A DNA stretch of 45,190 nt from Phycisphaeraceae bacterium. GTDB lineage: Bacteria > Planctomycetota > Phycisphaerae > Phycisphaerales > Zrk34. Location of the stretch: positions 1 to 45,190 of the forward strand of contig JANQQT010000070.1 of assembly GCA_028284925.1 (NCBI GenBank). Reading direction: 5' to 3'. The notes under the pieces were generated by a model, which saw only the letters and a program-made list of their open reading frames with translations, searched no databases and had not been told where the DNA came from. Shown here in pieces: positions 23,745 to 33,753 of this stretch. The position numbers and the translations under genes are program-made. Positions within the stretch are counted from its first letter, which is position 1. Each line of letters starts with the position of its first letter.

Positions 23745-24872
23745 CTAATGAATCAGGTACAACAATGGGAACAGGAAAATCCAAATCAGGTCTACGAGGT
23801 GCCAATACAGTCCGACAAGATCCACCGGAGCATTATAAGTTGCCGTAAACTGCCCTTTGGCCGCACGCAACATGATCCATAAAATCAATCCCATCCCCAC
23901 CACCACGTGAATACCGTGCAATCCCGTCAAACAGAAATAGATGCTGAAAAACGTTCGAGCCGATCTCAACTCTTCCGGCGTATGTTTGAAGTAATATTGT
24001 TGATCCCCTTTTAACTTCTCATCTTTGTAAGCAACAAGGTCATCCTTGTCATGCGCAGGAAGGCCTTTCGCAGCACGTATCTTATCTTCATCGGCATACC
24101 CCTTGCCAACACGCAGCTTGGCCGCAACATTCAAGCCGTGATCTTCCACCTCGCCGTGCTTCTTGGCATCCAATACGGTCGCCGGTTTGGCTTGCCACAT
24201 GTTGGGCAAGGCTTTCTTCAACGCCGCGACCTTTTGCTTATCCGCAGCAATCTCCGCCTCAAGCGACTTGACCTTATCCGATTCGCCGCCTGACGCTTTT
24301 GCTTTGGCGATCTGATCATTCTTGGCCTTGATACCCGCCTCCAGCTTGGCAATGTCTTCCGTGGCATTCCGATGAGCATCCAGAATTTCCCGTGCATGAT
24401 CATCAGCTTTGTAAAACACGCCGGGCCCCATGCCATGACTGAATTTGGCCCCATACTCCACCGCCTTCACCCCCATAAAACCCAGTCCACCGACGAAAGT
24501 TATCCCTAGCAACCAAACACAAAGCTTCCGCTGCTCCAGCTGCGCCGCACGCACCGCCCACGCCATCGTAAACGACGAGGCCAACAGTAATACCGTATTA
24601 AATGCGCCCCAGAACGTGGACAAATAACGATGACCAATATCAAACTGTTCGTATGAGTTTGCCCGCCAGACAAAATAAGCACAAAACAACCCGCCAAACA
24701 TCAGAATCTCGGTCGCAAGAAACAGCCACATCCCCAACTTCCCGCTTTTCACCTGCTGATCCATACCCTCAAAGTGATGAGCCAGGTTCGGATCATGCCC
24801 ATGGCCGTGATGCCCGTGGTCATCATGCCCGTAAGGATCGGCGAGATTGGTTTCTGCTGCAGTCTGCGACAT
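23745..24872 (-). CDS. coxC: Cytochrome c oxidase subunit III with large coiled-coil insertion
   Basis: The 375-residue protein is far longer than the roughly 200 residues usual for this five-helix subunit III. The N-terminus is His-rich ([13 protein letters not shown]). The core is recognisable from [39 protein letters not shown] and [20 protein letters not shown], and resumes at [19 protein letters not shown] and [19 protein letters not shown]. Between about residues 155 and 305 there is an inserted hydrophilic domain with a predicted antiparallel coiled coil ([40 protein letters not shown]). Its frame is continuous and its codon style is like the neighbours, so it is not an assembly artefact of obvious kind. 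It faces the loop between helices 3 and 4. A 108-nt spacer with a hairpin separates it from coxA. Confidence 0.92.
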   Translation of the reverse strand: MSQTAAETNLADPYGHDDHGHHGHGHDPNLAHHFEGMDQQVKSGKLGMWLFLATEILMFGGLFCAYFVWRANSYEQFDIGHRYLSTFWGAFNTVLLLASSFTMAWAVRAAQLEQRKLCVWLLGITFVGGLGFMGVKAVEYGAKFSHGMGPGVFYKADDHAREILDAHRNATEDIAKLEAGIKAKNDQIAKAKASGGESDKVKSLEAEIAADKQKVAALKKALPNMWQAKPATVLDAKKHGEVEDHGLNVAAKLRVGKGYADEDKIRAAKGLPAHDKDDLVAYKDEKLKGDQQYYFKHTPEELRSARTFFSIYFCLTGLHGIHVVVGMGLILWIMLRAAKGQFTATYNAPVDLVGLYWHLVDLIWIFLFPLLYLIH

Positions 24873-24902
24873 AAGCTCTGTACTCTACGTCTAATTCATA
24901 TG

Positions 24903-24921
24903 GCGTTTCGCTAAACGCTTT
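24903..24921 (-). promoter_or_regulatory. Inverted repeat upstream of coxC sharing a motif with actA
   Basis: GCGTTT-CGCT-AAACGC at 24903-24918 is a small hairpin. The 11-mer CTAAACGCTTT at 24911-24921 recurs at 38115-38125 upstream of actA. In both places it lies about 37-39 nt before the start codon on the minus strand. It may be a common regulator or processing site, or coincidence. Confidence 0.35.
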
Positions 24922-24980
24922 GCTTCAATTTCTTTCAAGACTTCTCTGCCGCGTCTCAAGGACACGACAAACACCTGCCA

Positions 24981-26675
24981 TCAGTGGGCCGGCTCCGTAT
25001 TCGGATCATAAGGTTTGTGGTAATAACCACCCTTTTCCTTGTCATACTCCACGCGATCGAAGTTATAAGGCTCACCGGCAATCGGCTCCTCGCCTTCCTC
25101 AAAATTGAAATGAGGCGGCGGCGACGCAGTCTGCCATTCCAGCGTCGTTCCCCCCCACGGATTGGCCGGGGCTGGCTTACCCTTAAAAATGGATCGCACC
25201 AGGGTAAACAACAGCAACGTAAATCCAACCGCCTGCATCCACGCACCAACACTTGAAACCTGGTGGTAAAACGTAAACTCAGGATCATACGCCCAATACC
25301 GTCGAGCCATCCCTTGGCTACCCATCATGAACTGGGGAAAGAAAGTCACGTTAAAACCCACAAATATGAAGACCCAGGAAATCACGCCGGACACTTCACC
25401 ATACATGCGCCCGAACATCTTCGGCCACCAGTGATGCAAACCCCCGAGAAACGCAAACACCGTCCCCCCCACCATCACATAGTGGAAGTGAGCCACCACG
25501 AAATAAGTATCATGCAGATGGATGTCCGTCACCATCGTCGCTAGGTGCAAGCCGGTCAATCCGCCCAGACTGAAAACCCAGATAAACGACAACCCATAGA
25601 GCATCGGCGTCTTAAGCGAGATCGATCCCTTGTACATCGTCGCCAGCCAGTTCCAAACCTTAATGGCCGACGGCACGGCAATAAACATCGTAATGAAACT
25701 GAAGATACCACCCATCACCGTCGACTGTCCCGACACAAACAAATGGTGCCCCCACACCAGAAAGCCGAGAATCGCAATCGCCAGAGACGAAAACGCAATG
25801 AACTTATATCCAAAAATCGGCTTATGGCTGTACGTCGCAATCAACTCACTGACAACACCCATCGCCGGCAAAATCATGATGTAAACGGCCGGATGCGAAT
25901 AGAACCAGAAAAAGTGCTGGAACAACACCGGATCACCACCCAACGCCGGATCAAAAATCCCCACCGCCATCGTCTTTTCAACGATCAACAACAAAAGCGT
26001 GATCGCCAACACGGGTGTCGCCAGAATCTGAATCACCGCCGTCGCATAAAGTCCCCACACAAACAACGGAATCTTAAACCACGTCTGGCCGGGCGCCCGC
26101 AACATATGGACGGTCGCAATAAAATTCAATCCCGTCAGGATCGAAGAAAACCCAAGAATAAACGCACCAAACGTCGCAGGAATGACCCCTCCGCCTTGAG
26201 CATAACCCGTCGAATAAGGTGTATAGAAAGTCCAACCCGTGTCGAGCCCACCCATCCCGATGGCGATAAGGAAGAATACCGCGCCCGCACACCAAAGATA
26301 AAAACTAAACAGATTCAGACGAGGAAACGCAACATCTTTCGTACCCAGCAAAATTGGAAGGGCAAAATTCCCCAACGCCGCCGGAATGCCGGGAATGATA
26401 AACAAAAACACCATCGCGGCACCGTGCAGCGTGAACATCTTGTTGTAATTGTCGGCCGACATCATGCCTTCCGACCCATTGAAATGCTCGGTACGAACGG
26501 CAAGTGCCGCAAATCCACCAATGCCAAATGCTGCGGTGATCCCGATCAGGTACATGATACCGATACGCTTATGATCCAGCGTACTCAGCCAGGACCAAAG
26601 GCCGCGCTCACAGTTCAGGAAGTTCTTCTTCGGCAACTGCGGTAAGACTGTCGGTTGTGTCGTTGTTGTCGTCAT
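24981..26675 (-). CDS. coxA: Cytochrome c oxidase subunit I, aa3 type A2-like
   Basis: The 564-residue protein is the haem-copper catalytic subunit. It retains H84 (FTLHGAAM, low-spin haem a), H261 with Y265 in YSHPAVY (CuB ligand and cross-linked Tyr), the H310-H311 pair (CuB), and H396/H398 in AHFHYVM (haem a3 and low-spin haem). The motif is HPAVY where A1 oxidases have HPEVY, so the D-channel Glu is absent and the enzyme is A2-like. About twelve membrane helices are present, with a hydrophilic C-terminal tail of 60 residues. It reduces O2 to water with proton pumping in the cytoplasmic membrane. It lies 26 nt after coxB and is followed by coxC. Confidence 0.97.
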   Translation of the reverse strand: MTTTTTQPTVLPQLPKKNFLNCERGLWSWLSTLDHKRIGIMYLIGITAAFGIGGFAALAVRTEHFNGSEGMMSADNYNKMFTLHGAAMVFLFIIPGIPAALGNFALPILLGTKDVAFPRLNLFSFYLWCAGAVFFLIAIGMGGLDTGWTFYTPYSTGYAQGGGVIPATFGAFILGFSSILTGLNFIATVHMLRAPGQTWFKIPLFVWGLYATAVIQILATPVLAITLLLLIVEKTMAVGIFDPALGGDPVLFQHFFWFYSHPAVYIMILPAMGVVSELIATYSHKPIFGYKFIAFSSLAIAILGFLVWGHHLFVSGQSTVMGGIFSFITMFIAVPSAIKVWNWLATMYKGSISLKTPMLYGLSFIWVFSLGGLTGLHLATMVTDIHLHDTYFVVAHFHYVMVGGTVFAFLGGLHHWWPKMFGRMYGEVSGVISWVFIFVGFNVTFFPQFMMGSQGMARRYWAYDPEFTFYHQVSSVGAWMQAVGFTLLLFTLVRSIFKGKPAPANPWGGTTLEWQTASPPPHFNFEEGEEPIAGEPYNFDRVEYDKEKGGYYHKPYDPNTEPAH

Positions 26676-26701
26676 TACGGACTTTCTATCTTTCCGCGGG
26701 T

Positions 26702-27868
26702 TTATTCTTTATATTTCAGCGTCGAGAGGTATCGAACAAGTTCTTTGAGTTCTTCCTCATTGACCCCCTGAGGCCCCATCTGCGGGTAACCAAATACAAT
26801 CTTCGCGCCCGGGTCGATAATCGACTCGCGAAGGTATGCCTCATCCACAGTAATCGTCTCCCCAGTCGTCAGCTTTTCCTGCTTTCCGAAAATACCTTTT
26901 GCGAAGGACGGCGCACGCACACCCGTCGGACTCTCACCTGGCAATTGATGGCAGTTGGAGCACTTCTTGAAGACAAATAAGTCCTTTCCGGTCTTCATCA
27001 CAGGCTCCGGAGGCTCCCAGTCACTCTTGTGTACAACCACCATGGCCGTCATCTTCGAATGGTTCGTACCGCAAAATTCCGTGCAATAAAGACGAAAACC
27101 GTTCGCAATCCCTCGAGCCGTAGCCGCTTCGCCTTTCTTGATGCCTTCGTCGTCCGCGTATTTCGTTTCCTTCGTAGCCGTAAACCATAATTGCGTAACT
27201 CGACCGGGAACTACATCCTGTTTGACCCGAAACGCCGGTATCCACAAACTATGAATAACATCAGCGGTGGGATTCTCTCCCGTCAAATTCACAGGCGTCC
27301 GCATCTTCAGCACCACCGGTTTGCCGGCCGGAACGTGAAGGTTCGTATCATAATAACCATTCGGATAGATAAACGTCCAATCCCACTGTTTGGCCACAAC
27401 CTCAATCGTGTAAGCATCCTCTGGCGGAGTCGCCATCGTGCTGAATCCCACAAACCCCACCACAAACAACCACATCACAATAATCAACGGTGGAAGCGAC
27501 CATGCCAATTCCAACGCCGTATTGTGGCTCGATGTTTTCTCGGGCTTTTCACTGTCATCTTTTCGCCGATACTTAATACAAAACAGCACCATTACAAAAA
27601 TGATCAAAACGAAAAAGAACGCGGTGATGATGTTCTGGACATCAAAGATCCAGTCGACTTCACCCACATGATTCGATGCGTTCTTCGGCATGAAGAGCGC
27701 ACCGTCTTCGAAATTTGAGTAATCGGCGTCAACCGACGGCACGACCTCTTTCGACATGGCCTCCTTCGGCGCAGACTCTTTAGGTTCGCCCGACTTCTCT
27801 TCCGCGTAGGCAAACGTGGCGGTTAACATCACGACCGCTATCAAATTAAGCAGGTTGAACTTGCGCAT
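26702..27868 (-). CDS. coxB: Cytochrome c oxidase subunit II with C-terminal cytochrome c domain
   Basis: The 388-residue protein has a cleavable signal ([18 protein letters not shown]) and two membrane helices (about 78-98 and 122-145). The cupredoxin domain holds the CuA ligands H206 (DVIHSLW), C262, C266, H270 and M273 ([12 protein letters not shown]). A C-terminal class I cytochrome c domain has haem site CSNCH (303-307) and a candidate Met ligand in YPQMGPQ. This makes the enzyme caa3-type. The haem domain is strongly similar to the C-terminal domain of ActE in the same operon. The start lies 23 nt inside the end of the sco gene, so the two are translationally coupled. Confidence 0.96.
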   Translation of the reverse strand: MRKFNLLNLIAVVMLTATFAYAEEKSGEPKESAPKEAMSKEVVPSVDADYSNFEDGALFMPKNASNHVGEVDWIFDVQNIITAFFFVLIIFVMVLFCIKYRRKDDSEKPEKTSSHNTALELAWSLPPLIIVMWLFVVGFVGFSTMATPPEDAYTIEVVAKQWDWTFIYPNGYYDTNLHVPAGKPVVLKMRTPVNLTGENPTADVIHSLWIPAFRVKQDVVPGRVTQLWFTATKETKYADDEGIKKGEAATARGIANGFRLYCTEFCGTNHSKMTAMVVVHKSDWEPPEPVMKTGKDLFVFKKCSNCHQLPGESPTGVRAPSFAKGIFGKQEKLTTGETITVDEAYLRESIIDPGAKIVFGYPQMGPQGVNEEELKELVRYLSTLKYKE

Positions 27869-28754
27869 GGCTTATCGCGTCATTCCTCTTTCGCTTGTTT
27901 TCCCGTCGCCAGAAATACACGAGAACGGCTATCAGGATCGTCGTGGTGATTCCCAGACCAATCAACATAATCTTCCACGCAACAATAACGTACTTACCCG
28001 CATCAGGATCCCACGCCCCGCACGCATACACAAAACGATCCGCAAGCGTCTCCGCAATCGCGCCATTGCTGGCTTCGACCAACGCCGTACGAACAGTCTT
28101 GGTATTGTATTTCATTCTCGTCGCCCTCGACCCCGCAAGATAACGAGAAATTTTGCCCTCCGGCGTCGCAATAATCAAAGCAGCGCCGTGGGCCCACATG
28201 TTTTCCGCCCGATTAAACTGGTATTCAAATCCCAACGCTTCGGTCAACGCCTTGATCTCCGCATCTTCACCAGTCAAGAAAGCCCAACCGTCTTCGATGC
28301 CCGTCACACCCCTTTTGCCCAGCTCCTTCATGTACGAAGCCTTCTTCGCCTTCGCCAACGCCGGCCCTTCGTTCGACAGAAAGCTCACGGTCACGATCTG
28401 GTACTTCTTCCCAGGCTTCCACTGAAACGCTTCCACCAACTGGCGAACTTCATTCAACTCGCGCTGGCATAGATTCGGACATTGGAAATAAACCATATTG
28501 AAGACAACAGGACGATCCGCCTCAAAGTAATCACCGAGGGTCACCCGCTTGCCGTTCTCATCCCGAAACTTCAACTCCAACGGAACTTCGGCGCCGAGAT
28601 TTTGCGTGATGCCATAACCGCTCTCCGCAGCTTGCGACTCAACGTCAGCCGCAAACACACCACCGGAAATGACGAACCCAAGCATTACCACAACAATCGC
28701 GCCCGCATTCGCATGCTGGATGGTGCGTCGAGTTGTCATTGCAATACCTGTCAT
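27846..28754 (-). CDS. SCO1/SenC-type copper chaperone for the oxidase
   Basis: The 302-residue protein has an N-terminal signal/anchor (IVVVMLGFVISGGVFA) and a thioredoxin-like domain. The copper-binding pair is CPNLC (C92, C96) and the distal His is in ENMWAHGA (H189). A C-terminal membrane helix (IMLIGLGITTTILIAVLVYF) and a basic tail follow, so it is anchored with its domain in the periplasm. SCO proteins deliver copper to the CuA centre, which fits its place directly upstream of and overlapping coxB. An alternative ATG five codons downstream (28739) is equally well placed. Confidence 0.9.
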   Translation of the reverse strand: MTGIAMTTRRTIQHANAGAIVVVMLGFVISGGVFAADVESQAAESGYGITQNLGAEVPLELKFRDENGKRVTLGDYFEADRPVVFNMVYFQCPNLCQRELNEVRQLVEAFQWKPGKKYQIVTVSFLSNEGPALAKAKKASYMKELGKRGVTGIEDGWAFLTGEDAEIKALTEALGFEYQFNRAENMWAHGAALIIATPEGKISRYLAGSRATRMKYNTKTVRTALVEASNGAIAETLADRFVYACGAWDPDAGKYVIVAWKIMLIGLGITTTILIAVLVYFWRRENKRKRNDAISHAQVQPA

Positions 28755-28766
28755 GGAAAAACCTGA

Positions 28767-29159
28767 TCATTCAGATGGCGGCGTATTTTTCGCATCTAAT
28801 TTCTTATTGTAGTCCGCTATATAAAAATTCATCGCATCCTGGATAGGTACGGAAATACCTTCCTTATGAGCTTTCGTTTCACTCAATAGCCGTTGCTGCT
28901 CGTCTTCGTATTTCACGCGCTTCGGATCAACCTCAGGCCAGATTTCCTCTTCCAGTTTGGTCTGCTCATAACTGTAATACCAGGCCTGTCCCGCGACAAT
29001 CACCACAATGACCAGGATCGTCAACACAATCCCCACGACGGCCACCGTGGTCGAATCAATGCGCCCCGGCGATTTCCCACTCCACTGCGTCTCCAGATGC
29101 AGCGCATCCGACGCCTCATGGGGTTCCGCATTCGTATGCTCTGTCTGGCTCTCGCTCAT
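28767..29159 (-). CDS. Uncharacterised membrane-anchored protein of the ACIII-cox operon
   Basis: The 130-residue protein has a polar acidic N-terminus, one membrane helix (STTVAVVGIVLTILVIVVIV), and a charged periplasmic domain of about 70 residues (YEQTKLEEEIWPEVDPKRVK, IQDAMNFYIADYNK). It contains no Cys or haem motif. It lies 21 nt after actF and 12 nt before sco, so it is in the operon. It may be an accessory or linker of the ACIII-oxidase assembly. I do not recognise a named family. Confidence 0.75.
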   Translation of the reverse strand: MSESQTEHTNAEPHEASDALHLETQWSGKSPGRIDSTTVAVVGIVLTILVIVVIVAGQAWYYSYEQTKLEEEIWPEVDPKRVKYEDEQQRLLSETKAHKEGISVPIQDAMNFYIADYNKKLDAKNTPPSE

Positions 29160-29180
29160 ATCAAATTCCGCAAGTACGGA

Positions 29181-30428
29181 TTAAAAGTTCTCAAACGCCA
29201 CCGCATCACCCAGTCTTGGGTCGCCCGTCGGCACCAATTGATTCTGACCCGCAATGGCCAGCAATCCCGCTTTCCATAGACCGCCTACACCCGCCCAGCA
29301 GAACAACGGCACCAGGAATGGAGTCGTCTCCGCAACTTCGCCGCCGTGCCCGCCATCCATCGAATGCCGAATCTCCGGCATCACAAGCCAATACCAGTCA
29401 ATAAAGTGCGCCACCAGAATCCAGACACACCAGAAGACCAAAAGGCCGCTTATTCGCTTCGACCACCGGGAAAGCAACCCGGGGAACGGAATCAGGAAGT
29501 GGATGAACAGCAACAGCACGGACCAGGCCACCCACCAACTCGGCGCCGAGGGATGCTCCGTCGCCCCCCGACGATCATACCACTGCGTTTCCTCAGGAAG
29601 GTTGCCGTACCAGATCAGCATGTACTGACTGAACGCGATGTATCCCCAGAAAAACACGAACGCGAACATGTACTTACCCAGATCATGAAAGTGTTCATTG
29701 GAAACCGACTCCGCCAGCAAACCACGCTTCTGCAAGAACTTGAGAATCAAAATGATCGTCGCAAAGAACGCCAGTGTGCCCCCGGCAAAGATATACACAC
29801 CGTAGATTGTGCTGTAAAACACGGGATCCGTCGACATGATCATATCCCATGCGAAATACGTCGTAATCAACCCGAACAGAGCAATGCTCAGATAGGAATA
29901 CTTCTGCATCGAAAGCGTGAGTAATCGGTCACCGGTCTTATCCTGCTTCAACGAAGTGCGATAATAATACCAGGCAATAATCGAAAGAACCACAAAGTAA
30001 ATCGCCACACGCAAACCGAAAAATCCATGCGAAAGCCACGGATACTTGTTCTTCAGAACCTCAGGCCCCATATGTGTCCAGGGATAAATCTCACCTGCCA
30101 GAAACACCACACCAATAGCCAAAATCCCCATCGTCACAATGTTCGCAGCCATAATCTCCGCCACGCGTCGCACGGAAACCGACCAGCCCGCCTTGGTCAC
30201 ATGCTGCACCACAACAAAGAAAATGGCCCCAAGCGAAATCGCCGTAAAGAAACCAAACCCCATCAGATAACCCAGCGCCCACTCCCGCGTATGATCACCC
30301 GCCAACATCTTCGCGACCAGCAATAACACAACGCCCACCACAGCGCTGCCAATGGCGGGCACGGTCGTGTTGATTCCGAGAACATTCTTCTCGGTCAGGT
30401 TCGGCGATTTCGTAGCGTGGTCGCTCAC
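29181..30428 (-). CDS. actF: Alternative Complex III subunit ActF
   Basis: The 415-residue integral membrane protein has about ten helices, starting with TVPAIGSAVVGVVLLLVAKML and GYLMGFGFFTAISLGAIFFV. Its pattern is that of the second, smaller NrfD-like ACIII subunit, with IYPWTHMGPEVLKNKYPWL and SQYMLIWYGNLPEETQWY. It anchors the complex beside ActC and may contribute a proton path or a quinone-proximal surface. A GTG start is used, with GGAG about 11 nt upstream. It lies 20 nt after actE. Confidence 0.93.
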   Translation of the reverse strand: MSDHATKSPNLTEKNVLGINTTVPAIGSAVVGVVLLLVAKMLAGDHTREWALGYLMGFGFFTAISLGAIFFVVVQHVTKAGWSVSVRRVAEIMAANIVTMGILAIGVVFLAGEIYPWTHMGPEVLKNKYPWLSHGFFGLRVAIYFVVLSIIAWYYYRTSLKQDKTGDRLLTLSMQKYSYLSIALFGLITTYFAWDMIMSTDPVFYSTIYGVYIFAGGTLAFFATIILILKFLQKRGLLAESVSNEHFHDLGKYMFAFVFFWGYIAFSQYMLIWYGNLPEETQWYDRRGATEHPSAPSWWVAWSVLLLFIHFLIPFPGLLSRWSKRISGLLVFWCVWILVAHFIDWYWLVMPEIRHSMDGGHGGEVAETTPFLVPLFCWAGVGGLWKAGLLAIAGQNQLVPTGDPRLGDAVAFENF

Positions 30429-30448
30429 GTAGGGCTACTCCAACAAGT

Positions 30449-31684
30449 TCACTTCTTCGCAGAGCCGAGGCTCTTGATGTAGGCTAGCAAAGCCTGTTTC
30501 TCTTGATCCGTCAGCGGCACCGGAGGCATGACAGGCTGATACCCCTTAACAATTTTCGCCATCGGATTGGACAGGGATTCAAGAAGATATGCATCGTCGA
30601 CCTTGATCTTCTGGATAGGTCCGCCGATACCAACATGCACTTCCTCTTCACGCCCAAAAATCCCTCCGACAAAACTAGGCGCCTTGATCGGACGCACCAT
30701 CGTATCGTTCTTCTCGGTCTGATGGCAGGTAAAACAAATCTTCGATTTCCAAAGTTGAGCCCCTAGTTCAACCGGCGTCAATGCCTTCTTAACCACTGGC
30801 TTATCTGTCAACGCATCCCCCAAAATCGCTTTCAACGCCTTCGAACGCTCATCACCTAGAAGCGATGCACCATGCGGTTCAAAGTTACGGCTATAAACCA
30901 ATGCCTTCACATAAGCCGCAATCGCCCACCGATCATCTACATCGATCTGACGCTTATACCCCTTCATCAGGTTAAAGCCATCCGATATCGTCGTAAAAAT
31001 CTCTCCAACGGGCATATCCTTATACCGCTGGGGATCAAGGTGGAAATTCCGCGGCACGCCCCAGGCCCCAACCATCTTTCGAATCTTCTCACCCGCATAC
31101 ATGTTGGAACGGGTATCCTGCGCGATCGTCAACTCATTCACACGCCGATGCACCAATCCGTCCCCATAACCCGCGTGTCCATGACACATCGAACAGAAAA
31201 TGTTGTATCGCTCCCGCCCTCGCTCCAAAAATGACGCATTGATATGCCCCTTGGCATCTGTCACTGCCGCAGGAAACGTGTCATAGAATTGCTTACGCTT
31301 CTGCCCGCCAACAACTTCCTCAATCGGCTTGCCATCCACACCAATCTTGTACCCCAGACGATAATGATCGTCCTCAGGTGTCCCGATGCGCACCTTCGCA
31401 TCACCCTGCTGCGCCACCGTATTCTCAATCGGTGACCGCATCGATCGATGATCCGCAAAAGCCGGATTAAAGGACTGCGCTTTATACTTCGGCTGTTGGT
31501 CCATATCCTGCCAGAAGTGAATCCTCTGACGCGGCGACTTCGCCGTCCGCGCACGGGCAATCAACGCCAGCGGAATCCACGAACACACGGTCCCGATCAT
31601 GATCACAAAGATCAACCACCGAGGGATCTTCGGAATCGGTGCCAGCTTCGGCAGGTTTGATTGGTCGCCTGACTCATCGGCCAT
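30449..31684 (-). CDS. actE: Alternative Complex III cytochrome c subunit ActE, with extra haem domain
   Basis: The 411-residue protein has one N-terminal membrane anchor (LIFVIMIGTVCSWIPLALI), then two separate cytochrome c domains with haem motifs CSMCH (164-168) and CFTCH (317-321). ActE is usually a single-haem subunit of about half this size; the second domain is an addition. That domain (APSFVGGIFGREEE, VDDAYLLESLSNPMAKIV, MPPVPLTDQEKQALLAYIKS) matches the C-terminal domain of CoxB almost block for block. Electrons would pass from ActB/ActA through ActE to the oxidase. The ATG at 31684 is favoured because GGAGG lies 10 nt before it; an ATG at 31693 overlaps the actD stop but sits too close to GGAGG. 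Confidence 0.92.
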   Translation of the reverse strand: MADESGDQSNLPKLAPIPKIPRWLIFVIMIGTVCSWIPLALIARARTAKSPRQRIHFWQDMDQQPKYKAQSFNPAFADHRSMRSPIENTVAQQGDAKVRIGTPEDDHYRLGYKIGVDGKPIEEVVGGQKRKQFYDTFPAAVTDAKGHINASFLERGRERYNIFCSMCHGHAGYGDGLVHRRVNELTIAQDTRSNMYAGEKIRKMVGAWGVPRNFHLDPQRYKDMPVGEIFTTISDGFNLMKGYKRQIDVDDRWAIAAYVKALVYSRNFEPHGASLLGDERSKALKAILGDALTDKPVVKKALTPVELGAQLWKSKICFTCHQTEKNDTMVRPIKAPSFVGGIFGREEEVHVGIGGPIQKIKVDDAYLLESLSNPMAKIVKGYQPVMPPVPLTDQEKQALLAYIKSLGSAKK

Positions 31685-31689
31685 GGACG

Positions 31690-32292
31690 TCATTCCTCCA
31701 ACTCTTCAATCGCCGATGCGCCGGCGTCGTTGAGCAGTTTCGTCGTTTCGAGCAAATCGAAATTGTCATCATCAGCTTCAACACCAATGAAAAATCTATC
31801 CTGAGTCACGCGGTTAAACCGCTTGCACTTGTGGACCGGATTGTAAAACTTCGGCAATAAATTCATCGCAAGCATGCCGAAGAACGCGCCAAACGCACTG
31901 AACAGAATCGTAAGTTCAAAAATCGGAGGAATATTCGCAGGTAGCGAAAACTTCGGCTTACCCGAAATCTGAAAGTCATAACCCCGCAAAGCGTATCCAA
32001 CCCCGTCCGGTGAAATCGCATTCGTCCACCAAACCAGAAGCAAACCAGTCAGACATCCCGTCAGCCCCCCGCAAAGAACAACCCACGGCAAACGCGTCGA
32101 CTGCACACCCATCGCCTTATCCAAACCGTGAACCGGAAACGGTGTATAACAGTCCCAGTTCTTATACCCCGCATCACGCACCTTCCTCGCCGCAGACATC
32201 AGCGAATTGACATCCTCAAACTCGGCCAAAACACCATACAACTGAGACTCCTCCGTTGCACCCTGCACAGCATGACCAACATCTTGCGACAT
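31690..32292 (-). CDS. actD: Alternative Complex III subunit ActD (DUF3341)
   Basis: The 200-residue protein has a ferredoxin-like N-terminal domain (LYGVLAEFEDVNSLMSAARK, YTPFPVHGLDKAMG) and two membrane helices (VVLCGGLTGCLTGLLLVWW and ELTILFSAFGAFFGMLAMN). A cytoplasmic tail (FNRVTQDRFFIGVEADDDNF) follows. This is the DUF3341 layout of ActD, with no cofactor. The start overlaps the actC stop as TAATG, so translation is coupled. Confidence 0.95.
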   Translation of the reverse strand: MSQDVGHAVQGATEESQLYGVLAEFEDVNSLMSAARKVRDAGYKNWDCYTPFPVHGLDKAMGVQSTRLPWVVLCGGLTGCLTGLLLVWWTNAISPDGVGYALRGYDFQISGKPKFSLPANIPPIFELTILFSAFGAFFGMLAMNLLPKFYNPVHKCKRFNRVTQDRFFIGVEADDDNFDLLETTKLLNDAGASAIEELEE

Positions 32293-33737
32293 TATTGGCT
32301 CTCCTGTGCAGTAGAAGCTTCTTCATCTTCATGACCATGTGCATGAGCCTGCGGCATCACAGCCTTGACTTCCGCAATCGCCACAACCGGCAGGAACCGA
32401 ATGAAAAGGAAGAACAGCGTAAAGAACAGGCCAAAACTACCGATCAACATGCAGATATCCACCCACGTCGCCGTAAACGTATGCCATGCCGATGGCATTG
32501 CGTCACGACTCAATGACGTCACGATAATCACATAACGCTCGAACCACATTCCAATGTTCACGACAATCGCGATCATCAGTAGCGTTCCCATATTCTGTCG
32601 AATCTTCTTAAACCACAGCAGCTGTGGAAGGAAAACATTACACGTCGTCATCGTCCAGAACGCCCACGCATAAGGCCCGAACATTCGATTCTCAAACGTG
32701 AATCCTTCGTACGGATTGTTCGAATAGTAGGCGATAAAGAATTCCGTGGAATACGCATATCCCACAATACACCCCGTCGCAAGCATCACCTTACCCATAT
32801 TCTCCATATGCCGATTCGTCATGATCTCCGACAAGCCCGGAATAATCACACGAGCCGGAATCGCCAGACACAATACCATTGCAAACCCGCCAAACACCGC
32901 CCCGGCCACAAAATACGGCGGGAAGATCGTCGTATGCCATCCCGGCAACTGAGCAACCGCAAAGTCAAACGACACGACCGAGTGAACCGAAAGCACCAGC
33001 GGCGTCGCCAACGCCGCAAGCAACAGATACGCCCGCTCATAACGATGCCAGTGACGATTCGAACCCGTCCACCCAATGGAAAATATACCGTACACCATCT
33101 TGCGAATACGCGTCTTGGATCGATCACGCAACGTCGCAAGATCAGGAATCATTCCCATGTACCAGAACAGAAGTGAAACCGTGAAATACGTCCCCACCGC
33201 AAACACATCCCACAGAAGCGGACTACGGAAGTTCGGGAACATACCCATCTGGTTCGGATAAGGGAACATCCAGTAAGGCAACCACGGTCGACCGATATGA
33301 ATACCCGGCCAAACCAAAGCACAGATCACCGCAAAAATGGTCATCGCCTCCGCAAACCGGTTAATACCCGTCCGCCAGTCCTGCCTGAAAAGGTAAAGAA
33401 TCGCCGAAATCAACGTTCCAGCGTGACCAATACCCACCCAGAACACAAAGTTCGTAATCGGGAAACCCCACGCAACCGGCTGGTTATTACCCCAAATCCC
33501 CGGCCCCGTAAGGAATAGATACCCAATCAACAACCCCAGCATGCTCAACAGGGCGCCGGATATCAGCAACGCAATCCACCACGAAAAAGATGGCTTCTGC
33601 TCATTAATGCGACAGATCTTGTCCGTTACCGTGGTAAAGTCATTGCTGCCAATCACCAGCGGCGCACGCTCGATGTGTGCGTCCATCGTGGTATCCACGA
33701 TTTCTTGATGCGATGTGTTTGTCGTAATACTTGCCAT
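32292..33737 (-). CDS. actC: Alternative Complex III subunit ActC (NrfD-like quinol-site subunit)
   Basis: The 481-residue integral membrane protein has about ten helices of the NrfD/PsrC type. Marker segments are [46 protein letters not shown] and [21 protein letters not shown], followed by [21 protein letters not shown]. ActC is thought to hold the quinol-binding site next to the ActB iron-sulphur chain. The C-terminus is His-rich ([12 protein letters not shown]). The ATG at 33737 is chosen; a TTG two codons earlier is possible. It lies 16 nt after actB. Confidence 0.95.
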   Translation of the reverse strand: MASITTNTSHQEIVDTTMDAHIERAPLVIGSNDFTTVTDKICRINEQKPSFSWWIALLISGALLSMLGLLIGYLFLTGPGIWGNNQPVAWGFPITNFVFWVGIGHAGTLISAILYLFRQDWRTGINRFAEAMTIFAVICALVWPGIHIGRPWLPYWMFPYPNQMGMFPNFRSPLLWDVFAVGTYFTVSLLFWYMGMIPDLATLRDRSKTRIRKMVYGIFSIGWTGSNRHWHRYERAYLLLAALATPLVLSVHSVVSFDFAVAQLPGWHTTIFPPYFVAGAVFGGFAMVLCLAIPARVIIPGLSEIMTNRHMENMGKVMLATGCIVGYAYSTEFFIAYYSNNPYEGFTFENRMFGPYAWAFWTMTTCNVFLPQLLWFKKIRQNMGTLLMIAIVVNIGMWFERYVIIVTSLSRDAMPSAWHTFTATWVDICMLIGSFGLFFTLFFLFIRFLPVVAIAEVKAVMPQAHAHGHEDEEASTAQESQ

Positions 33738-33753
33738 CGTCAATTACCGCTGG

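Noticed and set aside
25545-26645. Long plus-strand frame (366 codons) opposite coxA
   Set aside because: It is antisense to a certain gene, with Arg/His-rich composition typical of shadow frames.
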